Shown: positions 7,752-14,682 of the stretch, piece by piece | Layout of the letters: every line of letters starts with the position of its first letter | How positions within the stretch are numbered: position 1 is the stretch's first letter | Source of the DNA: QQUD01 sp039029915 | GTDB lineage: Bacteria > Chloroflexota > Anaerolineae > Promineifilales > Promineifilaceae | NCBI GenBank assembly: GCA_039029915.1 | Contig: JBCCFD010000150.1 | Span: forward strand, 1 to 15,558 | Direction of reading: 5' to 3' | DNA length: 15,558 nucleotides | Notes under the pieces: model-generated | What the model was told of the DNA's origin: nothing | What the model saw: the letters and a program-made list of their open reading frames with translations, nothing else | Databases searched by the model: none | Program-made: the position numbers and the translations under genes

Positions 7752-8825
7752 TCACTCTAAACGTAGCGGATTTGGCGCAACTTCTTCAGGGTCAATGCCT
7801 GCCACAAAACGGAACAGGTCATCAAGGACGTAGTGAGCTGAGTAAATGCCCGTCACATTCCAATGCACACCAGCCTCATAAACAGTGTCAGACTGGGCTG
7901 CCTCCAGCAATTGAAAAATCGGATTGCTCTGAAACTCCTCAGCAAGCATTTTGGGCGTATAGCCCTGATCGGACAGATCGAACCCAGTCTGTGAGGGAAA
8001 AAGGAAAATGAAATCAGCATCAATCAAATCGAGCCGTTCTTCACTAAATGGCATGTACCTCGCATTAATGATTTCCCCCTGAGTATTCAATTCAAGCTGT
8101 GGTTCTGGTATGGAAAACCCAACCTCGCGGATAATCCGACCCGAAAACGAATCTTCGAGAAGGATAGATGCACTATTTGGCCACAGCGCCACGAGCGACA
8201 CGGTTATTGCTGATGAATCATCAAACTGCTCGCGCAGAATTTGAACGCGTTCGTCATAGGCTGCAATTAACGCTTCAGCCTCCTCTAATTCACCAATGAC
8301 ATCACCTGCCACCAGCGTCGTTTCTTTCCAATCCCCCTCATCAGTGAGCAAAACGGCCGGTGCCACAAGTGATGCCGTTCGCGCCAAATCTTCATCAATT
8401 AGATATTGGCTCATGATGAGATCGGGCTGGATTTGCAGGAGCAGTTCGAGGCTTGTTGCGCCGGAAATACCACGGAGGCGACCAAAGTCTAGTACCCCTT
8501 CGTTAACCTCGCGCAGGTGCTCATAAAGGCCGGGAATATCGGCCGAAGTCCAAACGTCACTCGCCTCCTCCTGCATCGCCACCGGATGCTCAATTGCAGC
8601 CATAAACTGACCCGGAGTAGGTCCATAGGACAAGACATTCTGCGGATCAACAGGGACACAGCTTACGCCAAACGCATGTTCAAAGAGACGAAAATCGGCT
8701 TCGCATGATGTCACTGGTTCAGGCTCACTGCGTAACCAGCTGAAAACGCCCGCCGCAATTAGCCCGAATACTAACAATGTGCCGAGCAATACGACACCGC
8801 TTTTTCTGAATGTTTTTCCATTCAT
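7752..8825 (-). CDS. Membrane-anchored siderophore-binding-like protein, paralogue F
   Basis: 357 residues. The N-terminus is the most diverged in the array (MNGKTFRKSG), with the membrane helix at about 10-31; Cys41 and Cys56 keep the C-X14-C spacing, although the first follows TS instead of TE. N-lobe Glu127 in SLELLLQIQPDLIMSQY, DWKE, interlobe helix about 178-201, C-lobe Glu263 in SEERLDLIDADFIFLFP, Trp322 in HWNVTGIYSAH. With I and J it forms a subgroup marked by LWPxxxxxxLExSF in the C-lobe, DF(I/F)xLFP after the conserved Glu, and HW(N/H)xTGIYSAH near the end. The longest spacer within A-J (128 nt) precedes it, and its GAAGGA ribosome binding site abuts a hairpin, so separate control is plausible. 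E follows 60 nt downstream. Confidence 0.88.
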   Translation of the reverse strand: MNGKTFRKSGVVLLGTLLVFGLIAAGVFSWLRSEPEPVTSCEADFRLFEHAFGVSCVPVDPQNVLSYGPTPGQFMAAIEHPVAMQEEASDVWTSADIPGLYEHLREVNEGVLDFGRLRGISGATSLELLLQIQPDLIMSQYLIDEDLARTASLVAPAVLLTDEGDWKETTLVAGDVIGELEEAEALIAAYDERVQILREQFDDSSAITVSLVALWPNSASILLEDSFSGRIIREVGFSIPEPQLELNTQGEIINARYMPFSEERLDLIDADFIFLFPSQTGFDLSDQGYTPKMLAEEFQSNPIFQLLEAAQSDTVYEAGVHWNVTGIYSAHYVLDDLFRFVAGIDPEEVAPNPLRLE

Positions 8826-8839
8826 TCGTATCTAAGTCC

Positions 8840-8857
8840 TTCAACTTGCTTGTTGAA
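8840..8857 (-). promoter_or_regulatory. Hairpin abutting the ribosome binding site of paralogue F
   Basis: On the coding strand TTCAAC-AAGCAA-GTTGAA makes a six-base-pair stem with a six-base loop. The 3' arm runs straight into GAAGGA, about eleven bases before the ATG at 8825, so folding would partly hide the Shine-Dalgarno. It sits in the 128-nt F-G spacer. Confidence 0.4.
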
Positions 8858-8912
8858 TAATCATCTTGTTCTTTAATCTATTTCACTGCCTCTTTAATTT
8901 TGGGATGGTGTT

Positions 8913-8929
8913 TTTGAACCGTGTTACCT
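8913..8929 (-). repeat. 17-nt intergenic repeat, copy 1 (downstream of G)
   Basis: The coding strand reads AGGTAACACGGTTCAAA. The identical 17 bases recur at 10069-10085. This copy begins 24 nt after the stop codon of paralogue G, and the flanking bases toward the stop remain similar. Its function is unknown; it could be a 3'-end element carried along when G or H was duplicated. Confidence 0.65.
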
Positions 8930-8953
8930 AACCTCTCCAGTTCTCTCTACTCT

Positions 8954-10015
8954 CTACTCATACGGCAACGGATTCGGCGCAACCTCATTTGGATCAACCC
9001 CGGCCACGTGGATAAAGAGATCGTCTAGAATGGCATGCGCCGAGTAAATTCCAGCCAGCCGCCAATAGGTGCCAACTGCACTGACATTGCCATTTTGTGC
9101 TCCCTCTAACGTTTGGTAAAGGGGATCATTATTAAAATCCTCGACCAAAGCATCGAGGCTTGACCCCTGTTCGGCCAATATTTCATTCGTTGTGCCAGAC
9201 ACAATAATGATGTGATCCCCATCAATTAGATCGATACGCTCCTCACTAATGAGATAGACGGATTGGTCAGGAACGGTTTCGCTGAGTTCGCGCTGTGCCT
9301 CTGGAATCGAAAACCCGACGGCTTCAATAATCTGCCCCGAAAAGGAAGACGGCAGTTGAAGCTGTTTATTTTCGGGGTGAATGCGCACAACGGATACTGT
9401 AATTTCAGACGGGTCATCAAATTGGGCACGCAACAGTGCAACCCGCTCGTCGAATTGTTGAAGGAGCGCCTCAGCTTCTGCCCGACTGCCGATCATATCC
9501 CCCGCGCTCAAAGAGTAACTCTTCCATGAATCTTCTGAGCTGAGTAAAACAACAGGCGCAATCGTGCCTAGTAATTTATTGACCTCAGATGTTGGGAATT
9601 CACTAACAATGACTTCTGGCTCAAATTGCAGCAGAAGTTCCAGATTTAATGTCTCACGGTTGATCTCAACCTCAGGCACGCCTGCATGTACCGCCTCCAT
9701 GCGAGGCTCTAAATTGGGGATATCACCAACTACAAAATCCTCAAATGCACGAACTCGAACAACCATGGGGAAGCCAAGGGCAAGGTAAAGCTGACTTGAG
9801 CTTACGCTCACTGAGAACACATCTGTCGGCATTTCTGGAATACACTCTGCCCCGTCTGCATCTTCAAACAAACGCAAGCCTTGATCACATTCGGTCACCT
9901 GAGCTGGTTCAGATCGCAACCAGAACACCAATGCACCGATTAGCACAACCAGCACCAGCACAATCCACAACAACACTTTTCCAATTCGTTTTAAAATCAT
10001 TCCAACTTTTTGCAT
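8954..10015 (-). CDS. Membrane-anchored siderophore-binding-like protein, paralogue G
   Basis: 353 residues, the shortest complete copy. Membrane helix about 11-33, Cys43 and Cys58, N-lobe Glu126 in NLELLLQFEPEVIVSEF, DSWKS, interlobe helix about 176-200, C-lobe Glu259 in SEERIDLIDGDH, Trp318 in YWRLAGIYSAH. It belongs to the C/G/H subgroup (HAGVPEVE in place of VNEGxxDLG). The core strand after the C-lobe Glu reads HIIIVSG instead of YLFLYGG, and the conserved LFRYVAGVDPEE becomes LFIHVAGVDPNE, the largest departure at that otherwise fixed ending. No clear Shine-Dalgarno precedes the ATG; the upstream bases are A-rich with scattered G. Spacers of 101 nt (from H) and 128 nt (to F) isolate it from its neighbours, so it may be expressed on its own. 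Confidence 0.87.
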   Translation of the reverse strand: MQKVGMILKRIGKVLLWIVLVLVVLIGALVFWLRSEPAQVTECDQGLRLFEDADGAECIPEMPTDVFSVSVSSSQLYLALGFPMVVRVRAFEDFVVGDIPNLEPRMEAVHAGVPEVEINRETLNLELLLQFEPEVIVSEFPTSEVNKLLGTIAPVVLLSSEDSWKSYSLSAGDMIGSRAEAEALLQQFDERVALLRAQFDDPSEITVSVVRIHPENKQLQLPSSFSGQIIEAVGFSIPEAQRELSETVPDQSVYLISEERIDLIDGDHIIIVSGTTNEILAEQGSSLDALVEDFNNDPLYQTLEGAQNGNVSAVGTYWRLAGIYSAHAILDDLFIHVAGVDPNEVAPNPLPYE

Positions 10016-10043
10016 TTTTCTTTTTTCTTGTGTGGCGTGAGAT

Positions 10044-10057
10044 AAAACGGCCGTTTT
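10044..10057. repeat. 14-bp perfect palindrome in the G-H spacer
   Basis: AAAACGGCCGTTTT is a perfect dyad with no loop, about 29 bp upstream of the ATG of paralogue G. It contains the octamer ACGGCCGT, which appears six times in this window. As it lies upstream of G it could be an operator, but it may equally be one instance of a genome-wide overrepresented word. On the plus strand it is followed by three further T, but no plus-strand gene needs a terminator here. Confidence 0.55.
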
Positions 10058-10068
10058 TTTGCGGCATG

Positions 10069-10085
10069 TTTGAACCGTGTTACCT
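10069..10085 (-). repeat. 17-nt intergenic repeat, copy 2 (downstream of H)
   Basis: Identical over 17 bases to 8913-8929 and in the same orientation, beginning 31 nt after the stop codon of paralogue H. The match at similar distances from two neighbouring paralogues suggests the gene and its 3' flank were duplicated together. Confidence 0.65.
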
Positions 10086-10116
10086 TACCCCTTCGGGTTT
10101 CTTTTCCCTCTTCTCC

Positions 10117-11184
10117 CTATTCCAACCTCAACGGATTCGGGGCTACTCCTTCAGGATCAACGCCTGCCACGTAGCGGAATAGATCATCAAGTATGGCGTG
10201 GGCCGAATAGATACCGGGGGTAGACCAATAAACACCCCCTTGATAAACTGTTTCGTTTTGGACAGCACCTAGCTGTTGAAAGAGCGGGTCATTCAGTAAC
10301 TCGTTAAATAAGGTGTCGTGAATCGTGACATCATTTTCTGTATACGTTGAATTACTCAGCCCGTAGAGAATGATTACATCACCGTCTAACACGTCAATCA
10401 GTTCATCACTAATAAGGACGTTTGTCCGTTCGGGTAAAATCTCAGGACGCTCTTCTACATACCGCAATTGGGCTTCGGGAAATGAAAAGCCTACCTCACT
10501 GATGATTTGCCCGCCTAATGAGGCTGGTAGGTAAAGCTGGTTTGCGCCATCCCGATTGACAACTTGAGATATGGTGATTGCAGAGGGATCGTCAAACTGC
10601 GCTCGAAGAATCTCAACCCGAGCTTCATAGTCGGCTATCATCCCTTCGGCCGCCTCCCGTTCCCCGATAATGTCACCCGTTAGCAACAGGTTATCTTTCC
10701 AAGAATCGGCAAAGCTAAGCTCAATGATGGGTGCAATACGTTCTACCGCCTTGCTCAAACTCCCAATGTCATAGTCGCTGATGATCACTTCGGTGTCTGT
10801 GGTCAACAAGCTTTCAAGGTTGGGAGGAATGCCCTCGATATTGGGCACGTCATGGGTAACGGCCGTCCACGTTTCTAGCAATCCCGGCATATCTGTGAAT
10901 ACAAACTGGTCGAGAACACCGACACGAGCGGCTGGCACAAATTCAATCGCCAGGAAAAATTGGGTTCCCATCGGTCCAAAAGCCATTGCCCGATCAACAA
11001 CCTCCGGGATACAGTCCGCGCTTGATCCATCTTCAATCAAACGAAACCCAGCCTCACATTCAGTCACCGGCTCAGGCTCAACGCGTAGCCAAAGAACAAA
11101 TGCACCGACGATTACAGCAAGCACCACAATGGTCACCAGCAAAATAAGCCCCGCTCTCTTCAGAAATCCACCCAACTTGCTCAT
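10117..11184 (-). CDS. Membrane-anchored siderophore-binding-like protein, paralogue H
   Basis: 355 residues. Membrane helix about 11-33, Cys43 and Cys58, N-lobe Glu124 in NLESLLTTDTEVIISDYDIG, DSWKD, interlobe helix about 174-198, C-lobe Glu261 in SDELIDVLDGDVIILYG, Trp320 in YWSTPGIYSAH. A C/G/H subgroup member: HDVPNIEGIPPNLESLL closely matches C's EGVPTVAGLPPELETLL, and both have PEILPE/PEFLPE before the C-lobe Glu. Deviations: DTE replaces the usual (Q/D)PD, and the strictly conserved E-R-x-D pair of the C-lobe is E-L-I-D. The C-lobe loop is NRDGANQLYLPASLGGQII, so the SFSG motif becomes SLGG. GAAGG lies about 11 bases before the ATG. It follows I after 26 nt. Confidence 0.87.
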   Translation of the reverse strand: MSKLGGFLKRAGLILLVTIVVLAVIVGAFVLWLRVEPEPVTECEAGFRLIEDGSSADCIPEVVDRAMAFGPMGTQFFLAIEFVPAARVGVLDQFVFTDMPGLLETWTAVTHDVPNIEGIPPNLESLLTTDTEVIISDYDIGSLSKAVERIAPIIELSFADSWKDNLLLTGDIIGEREAAEGMIADYEARVEILRAQFDDPSAITISQVVNRDGANQLYLPASLGGQIISEVGFSFPEAQLRYVEERPEILPERTNVLISDELIDVLDGDVIILYGLSNSTYTENDVTIHDTLFNELLNDPLFQQLGAVQNETVYQGGVYWSTPGIYSAHAILDDLFRYVAGVDPEGVAPNPLRLE

Positions 11185-11210
11185 CTTCTTGACCTTCTTC
11201 TGCCTCTTTT

Positions 11211-12287
11211 TTACTCTAGCCGCAGCGGATTAGGGGCCACTTCTTCTGGATCAACGCCAGCCACGTAGCGAAACAAATCGTCCAAAACGGCATGGGCTGA
11301 ATAGATGCCCGTTACATTCCAATGCACGCCAGCTTCAAGCACATTCCCTGCTTGAGGTGCCTCAAGAAATTGAAACAGTGGCTCACTCTGAAATTCTTCG
11401 GTTAAGTCTCGTGGCGTGTATCCAGTATCAATCAGGACCTGCCCAGTCGTTGCGGGGAAAAGCAAGATGAAGTCAGCATCTACCAGATCATACCGCTCCT
11501 TACTAAAGCGAATTTGCATAGAGTTGAAGGTTAAGACTTGGTCATCTATTTCAAGCTGAGGTGGGGGAACAGAAAAACCAACTTCTTGAATGATTTGGCC
11601 CGAAAACGAATTTTCTAGCATGACCCAATAATTGTCTGGCCATAGACGTACAAGAGAAATGCTGACGTCAGCAGGATCATCAAATTGCTCACGAAGAATT
11701 TGGACGCGCTCTTCATAGGCGACAATCAGCTCTTGGGCTTGCTCAGACCGCCCAATGGCGTCCCCAGACCTCTGGGTAATCTCTTTCCAGTCCCCTGAAT
11801 CTGTGAGAAGCACGGCCGGGGTAACTAATTCAACCGTCTTGACCACATCTTCACTAGCAGCCCATTCACTGATGATGAGATCGGGTTGAATTTGGAGCAA
11901 TAGTTCAATATTTTGAACGGCCGTTCCTTCAACGAATCCTAAATCAAGTACCCCTTCATTGACTTCCCTCAACCGCTCATAAAGCCCCGGAATATCAGCG
12001 GCTGTTTCCACATCAAAGCCCACAGTGGTCATCGCCATTGGCTGCTCAATTGCCACCAAAAACTGACTCGGGGCCGTGCCGTATGGCAAGATACGTTCAG
12101 GGTTATTTGGAATACAGCTAATACCCAGCGCGTGTTCAAACAGCCGATAGTCTGCCTGGCATTCAGTGATTTCTTCAGGGTCACCTTGCAGCCAAATAAA
12201 AAACCCACCCACAATCAATCCAAGAAAAACCAGAATGCCTAACAATATTTTCCCCGTTGTTTTCAATAAGTGCTTCGCTTTTTCCAT
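11211..12287 (-). CDS. Membrane-anchored siderophore-binding-like protein, paralogue I
   Basis: 358 residues. Membrane helix about 11-33, Cys43 and Cys58, N-lobe Glu128 in NIELLLQIQPDLIISEW, DWKE, interlobe helix about 180-203, C-lobe Glu264 in SKERYDLVDADFILLFP, Trp323 in HWNVTGIYSAH. It groups with F and J (LWPDNYWVMLENSFSG, LFP, HWNVTG). Its N-lobe is close to that of A, so the two probably share a recent N-lobe ancestor. The Cys-region reads IPNNPERIL, near the canonical NPxRIV opening of the family. The basic arm after the membrane helix is weak (WLQGDPEE instead of WLRxEPxx), leaving fewer positive charges on the outside. Only a GA-rich tract precedes the ATG. J is 23 nt upstream and H 26 nt downstream, so J-I-H look like one transcript. 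Confidence 0.88.
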   Translation of the reverse strand: MEKAKHLLKTTGKILLGILVFLGLIVGGFFIWLQGDPEEITECQADYRLFEHALGISCIPNNPERILPYGTAPSQFLVAIEQPMAMTTVGFDVETAADIPGLYERLREVNEGVLDLGFVEGTAVQNIELLLQIQPDLIISEWAASEDVVKTVELVTPAVLLTDSGDWKEITQRSGDAIGRSEQAQELIVAYEERVQILREQFDDPADVSISLVRLWPDNYWVMLENSFSGQIIQEVGFSVPPPQLEIDDQVLTFNSMQIRFSKERYDLVDADFILLFPATTGQVLIDTGYTPRDLTEEFQSEPLFQFLEAPQAGNVLEAGVHWNVTGIYSAHAVLDDLFRYVAGVDPEEVAPNPLRLE

Positions 12288-12310
12288 CTCTCTTCTCTTA
12301 TCTTCTCTCT

Positions 12311-13381
12311 TTACTGCAACCGCAGCGGATTCGGGGCGACCTCTTCGGGATCAATCCCAGCCACATGGCGGAACAGGTCGTCTAAAACATAGTGAGCAGA
12401 ATAAATTCCTGTGATATGCCAATGGGCATCAACTGCAAACACATTGCCAGACTCTGCAGCCTCAAGAAATAGAAAGAGCGGATCATTTTGGAACTCCTGG
12501 GCCAGTGTCTTGCTGTCGGAGCCTGACTCCCTCAAAGAAGTTTCACCCAATGCAGGGAAAAGAATGATAAAGTCGGCATCTATTAAATCAATCCGTTCTT
12601 CGTTGTACCTAAATAGAAAACCGTCTGTTTCGCTTTCTGATAGGTCTGACTGGGATTCTGGAGCAGAAAACCCCACATCCCTAACAATTTGACCGGCAAA
12701 AGATTCCTCAAGCATGATAAAAGGATTGCCTGGCCAGAGGCGGACAGTAGCAATAGATATGTTGGCCGGGTCATCGAACTGCTCTCGCAAAATTTGGACA
12801 CGCACTTCATAAGCCGCCACAAGCGCATCGACCTGCTCTTTCTCACCAATTACGTCACCGGCCGTAAGCGTCACCTCTTTCCAGTTCCTGTTGTCAGACA
12901 GCAAAACAGTTGGTGCTACCAAAGATGCTGTTCTTGCAAGATCCTCACTGACGAGCCATTCGCTAATGATTAAATCGGGTTGAATATTTAAAAGGAGTTC
13001 GGCATTAGAGGCCACGGTGCCTCCAACTCTGCCCAAATCAAGCACATCTTTATTCACTTCCTTGAGTCGATCATATAAACCAGGTATGTCAGCAGACGCC
13101 CATTCATCTAACGCTGTCTCCTGCATGGCCATCGGTTTACCGATTGCTACCATCATCTGGCTAGCAGCTGTGCTGTACACCAAGATGTTTTCAGGATTTT
13201 CTGGAACACAGCTGACGCCATACGCATGCTCAAAAAAGCGAAAGCCTAAGTCACATTCAGTCACTTCCGCTGGCTCACTGCGTAGCCAAACAAAAAATCC
13301 CGCCGCCAGCAAAGCGAGTACAAGTGCAATTGCAAGCAAGACTTTGCCACCTGTTTTCAATACTTTTCGAACTTGTTTCAT
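12311..13381 (-). CDS. Membrane-anchored siderophore-binding-like protein, paralogue J
   Basis: 356 residues. Membrane helix about 11-33, Cys43 and Cys58, N-lobe Glu128 in NAELLLNIQPDLIISEW, NWKE, interlobe helix about 179-203, C-lobe Glu262 in NEERIDLIDADFIILFP, Trp321 in HWHITGIYSAH. It is the third member of the F/I/J subgroup (LWPGNPFIMLEESFAG). The Cys loop has FRFFEHAYGVSC, with an extra Phe, and the INEG/VNEG motif becomes VNKDVLDLG. The last residue is Gln where most copies end in Glu. AGAAGG sits about four to five bases before the ATG, one of the clearer ribosome binding sites in the array. Being the first gene of the uninterrupted A-J block, 89 nt after the molybdenum-enzyme gene, it may have its own promoter in that gap, though I cannot point to convincing -35/-10 boxes. 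Confidence 0.88.
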   Translation of the reverse strand: MKQVRKVLKTGGKVLLAIALVLALLAAGFFVWLRSEPAEVTECDLGFRFFEHAYGVSCVPENPENILVYSTAASQMMVAIGKPMAMQETALDEWASADIPGLYDRLKEVNKDVLDLGRVGGTVASNAELLLNIQPDLIISEWLVSEDLARTASLVAPTVLLSDNRNWKEVTLTAGDVIGEKEQVDALVAAYEVRVQILREQFDDPANISIATVRLWPGNPFIMLEESFAGQIVRDVGFSAPESQSDLSESETDGFLFRYNEERIDLIDADFIILFPALGETSLRESGSDSKTLAQEFQNDPLFLFLEAAESGNVFAVDAHWHITGIYSAHYVLDDLFRHVAGIDPEEVAPNPLRLQ

Positions 13382-13451
13382 TTTCCCTTCTCGAACCTAA
13401 AATGAACAACCAACGCCCCATGTTGACATAACAGCTTACTGCTTAACTCCC

Positions 13452-13466
13452 CCAAGGTAATCTTGG
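13452..13466 (-). other. Small hairpin just after the sulfite-oxidase-like gene
   Basis: CCAAG-ATTAC-CTTGG on the coding strand is a five-base-pair stem with a five-base loop, starting four bases after the stop codon. No run of T follows, so it is not a standard intrinsic terminator; it may stabilise the mRNA 3' end or mean nothing. The rest of the 89-nt gap before J shows no clear signal. Confidence 0.3.
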
Positions 13467-13470
13467 CAGG

Positions 13471-14565
13471 CTATTCCTCACTTACAAACACTGGATGTGG
13501 GTAAACACTATTGAACAGGTACCCTTCCTGATTAAATGGATGACTATGTGGCTGAACATTACCCACCGTATCCGTTGCCCGCGTCATAATGATTTGACGT
13601 CCCGCAGGCGCATCCCATTCAAATTCAAATCGGGTCCATGAATATTTAATGTTGGGGCCAACCAATCTCGCAATATGCCACGTCTGGCCTTCATCAACAC
13701 TCCATTCAACGTGAGCGATCGTGGCGTGCGGTGACCGAGCGATCCCGCGAATCAGCTGCTTGCCCGCTTTTAGTTCGGCTTTCCACGGCAAGGAGACTGA
13801 GCTTTTTATATTTTGGGTTGTAATTTCACCGCCTATCGCGGGGGAATAATCTTCGCTTGACCATTCTTCGCCCATCAGCACGTACCGCTGTGTATTGCGA
13901 TGCGTCCATATTTTTTCAGTAGAAACATGAATCGAGCCAAGCCATTTGATCCAGTTTGAACCAATCCAGCCGGGTACGATTAAGCGTAAGGGAAACCCAT
14001 TGTCTAAAGGCAGCGGTTCGCCATTCATGAAGTAGGCAACGATTGTGTCGGGGTCCATCGCCTTGTTGATGGACATCGGTCGGTTCACCCCACCTTCGCT
14101 TTCCCCAATATCGAGTCCGATTGCGTTGACATCAACGACATCTGACTTGACACCAGCCATGTCGAGCAGCGTACTGAGCCGCACGCCAACCCATACCGCA
14201 TTCCCCATGGCGCCAAACATCCACGGAGTCATTTCACCCCCGCTGTTTGACTCTAATTTGCCACCCATCACTTCTTCAAATAATTGACGCTGGTTGCCAG
14301 CACATTCGACATAGGCAATCACTGAATGGCTCGGTAGCTGCAACAGCTCCTCATAGCTCAGCTCAAACGGCCGTTCCACACCATCCCCTTCAATTCGCAG
14401 GCGATACGTTGTGATATCAATTTCCGGTGAGTCTCCATTGCTGTAAACAAAAAACTGCGTGTTAGGTGTGATATAACCCTGCATTACCTCTGGTTTGGTT
14501 CCAAAAGCGGCCTTGCCGCGCCGTACTAGTGTGTTTTCATCTTTTTGTTCTTCGTTAATGTTCAT
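13471..14565 (-). CDS. Sulfite-oxidase-type molybdopterin oxidoreductase, apparently cytoplasmic
   Basis: 364 residues with the two domains of the sulfite oxidase family: a molybdopterin-binding domain (about 20-225, PF00174-like) and a C-terminal immunoglobulin-like dimerisation domain (about 245-360, Mo-co_dimer-like). The opening TPNTQFFVYSN (33-43) and the active-site segment VECAGNQR are characteristic; Cys88 would be the cysteine ligand of molybdenum and is the only cysteine in the protein. LRLIVPGWIGSNWIKWL (193-209) is the family's cofactor-binding Gly/Trp/Lys segment. There is no heme domain, no membrane helix and no twin-arginine signal peptide: the start is polar (NINEEQKDEN), so unlike typical SorA/SorT it should stay in the cytoplasm and use a free electron acceptor. 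True substrate (sulfite or another oxyanion) is not readable. It interrupts the binding-protein array between J and K, with 224 nt of repeat-rich DNA in front. Confidence 0.9.
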   Translation of the reverse strand: MNINEEQKDENTLVRRGKAAFGTKPEVMQGYITPNTQFFVYSNGDSPEIDITTYRLRIEGDGVERPFELSYEELLQLPSHSVIAYVECAGNQRQLFEEVMGGKLESNSGGEMTPWMFGAMGNAVWVGVRLSTLLDMAGVKSDVVDVNAIGLDIGESEGGVNRPMSINKAMDPDTIVAYFMNGEPLPLDNGFPLRLIVPGWIGSNWIKWLGSIHVSTEKIWTHRNTQRYVLMGEEWSSEDYSPAIGGEITTQNIKSSVSLPWKAELKAGKQLIRGIARSPHATIAHVEWSVDEGQTWHIARLVGPNIKYSWTRFEFEWDAPAGRQIIMTRATDTVGNVQPHSHPFNQEGYLFNSVYPHPVFVSEE

Positions 14566-14577
14566 TTGTTTTTTCCA

Positions 14578-14598
14578 GTTATGTGATTGACAGAAAGT
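14578..14598. repeat. 21-bp direct repeat, copy 1
   Basis: Matches 14662-14682 at 18 of 21 positions in the same orientation; the shared coding-strand core is ACTTTCTGYCAATYAC followed by TAAC one base later. It lies 13-33 bp before the ATG of the sulfite-oxidase-like gene, where a bound regulator could block expression. Confidence 0.6.
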
Positions 14599-14661
14599 AT
14601 TCTAAAAAAGGTGCACTGCAAATCCTGTCTATCACCAAGTCAACTACATCATTATTAAACG

Positions 14662-14682
14662 TTAGGTAATTGGCAGAAAGTT
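14662..14682. repeat. 21-bp direct repeat, copy 2
   Basis: Starts exactly 84 bp from copy 1, equal to eight helical turns of 10.5 bp, so both would face the same side of the DNA. Its AATTGGCAG part also serves as one arm of the inverted repeat at 14669-14716. Confidence 0.6.

Noticed and set aside
10085..10105. Hairpin ACCC-CTTC-GGGT followed by T-rich DNA as an intrinsic terminator
   Set aside because: The T-rich side is on the plus strand, but no plus-strand gene ends here; on the coding strand the stem is followed by AAGG, not a T-run.
2156..13381. Assembly artefact or recent amplification as the cause of the array
   Set aside because: The copies differ strongly in protein and codon use, even in the invariant C-terminal segment, and the spacers differ in length and sequence. 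This fits old duplications under selection, not collapsed or repeated reads.
2156..13381. Lipoprotein signal peptides on the binding proteins
   Set aside because: No copy has a [LVI][AST][GAS]C box at the end of the hydrophobic stretch; the first cysteine lies 6-9 residues beyond it after charged residues and a TEC or TSC context.
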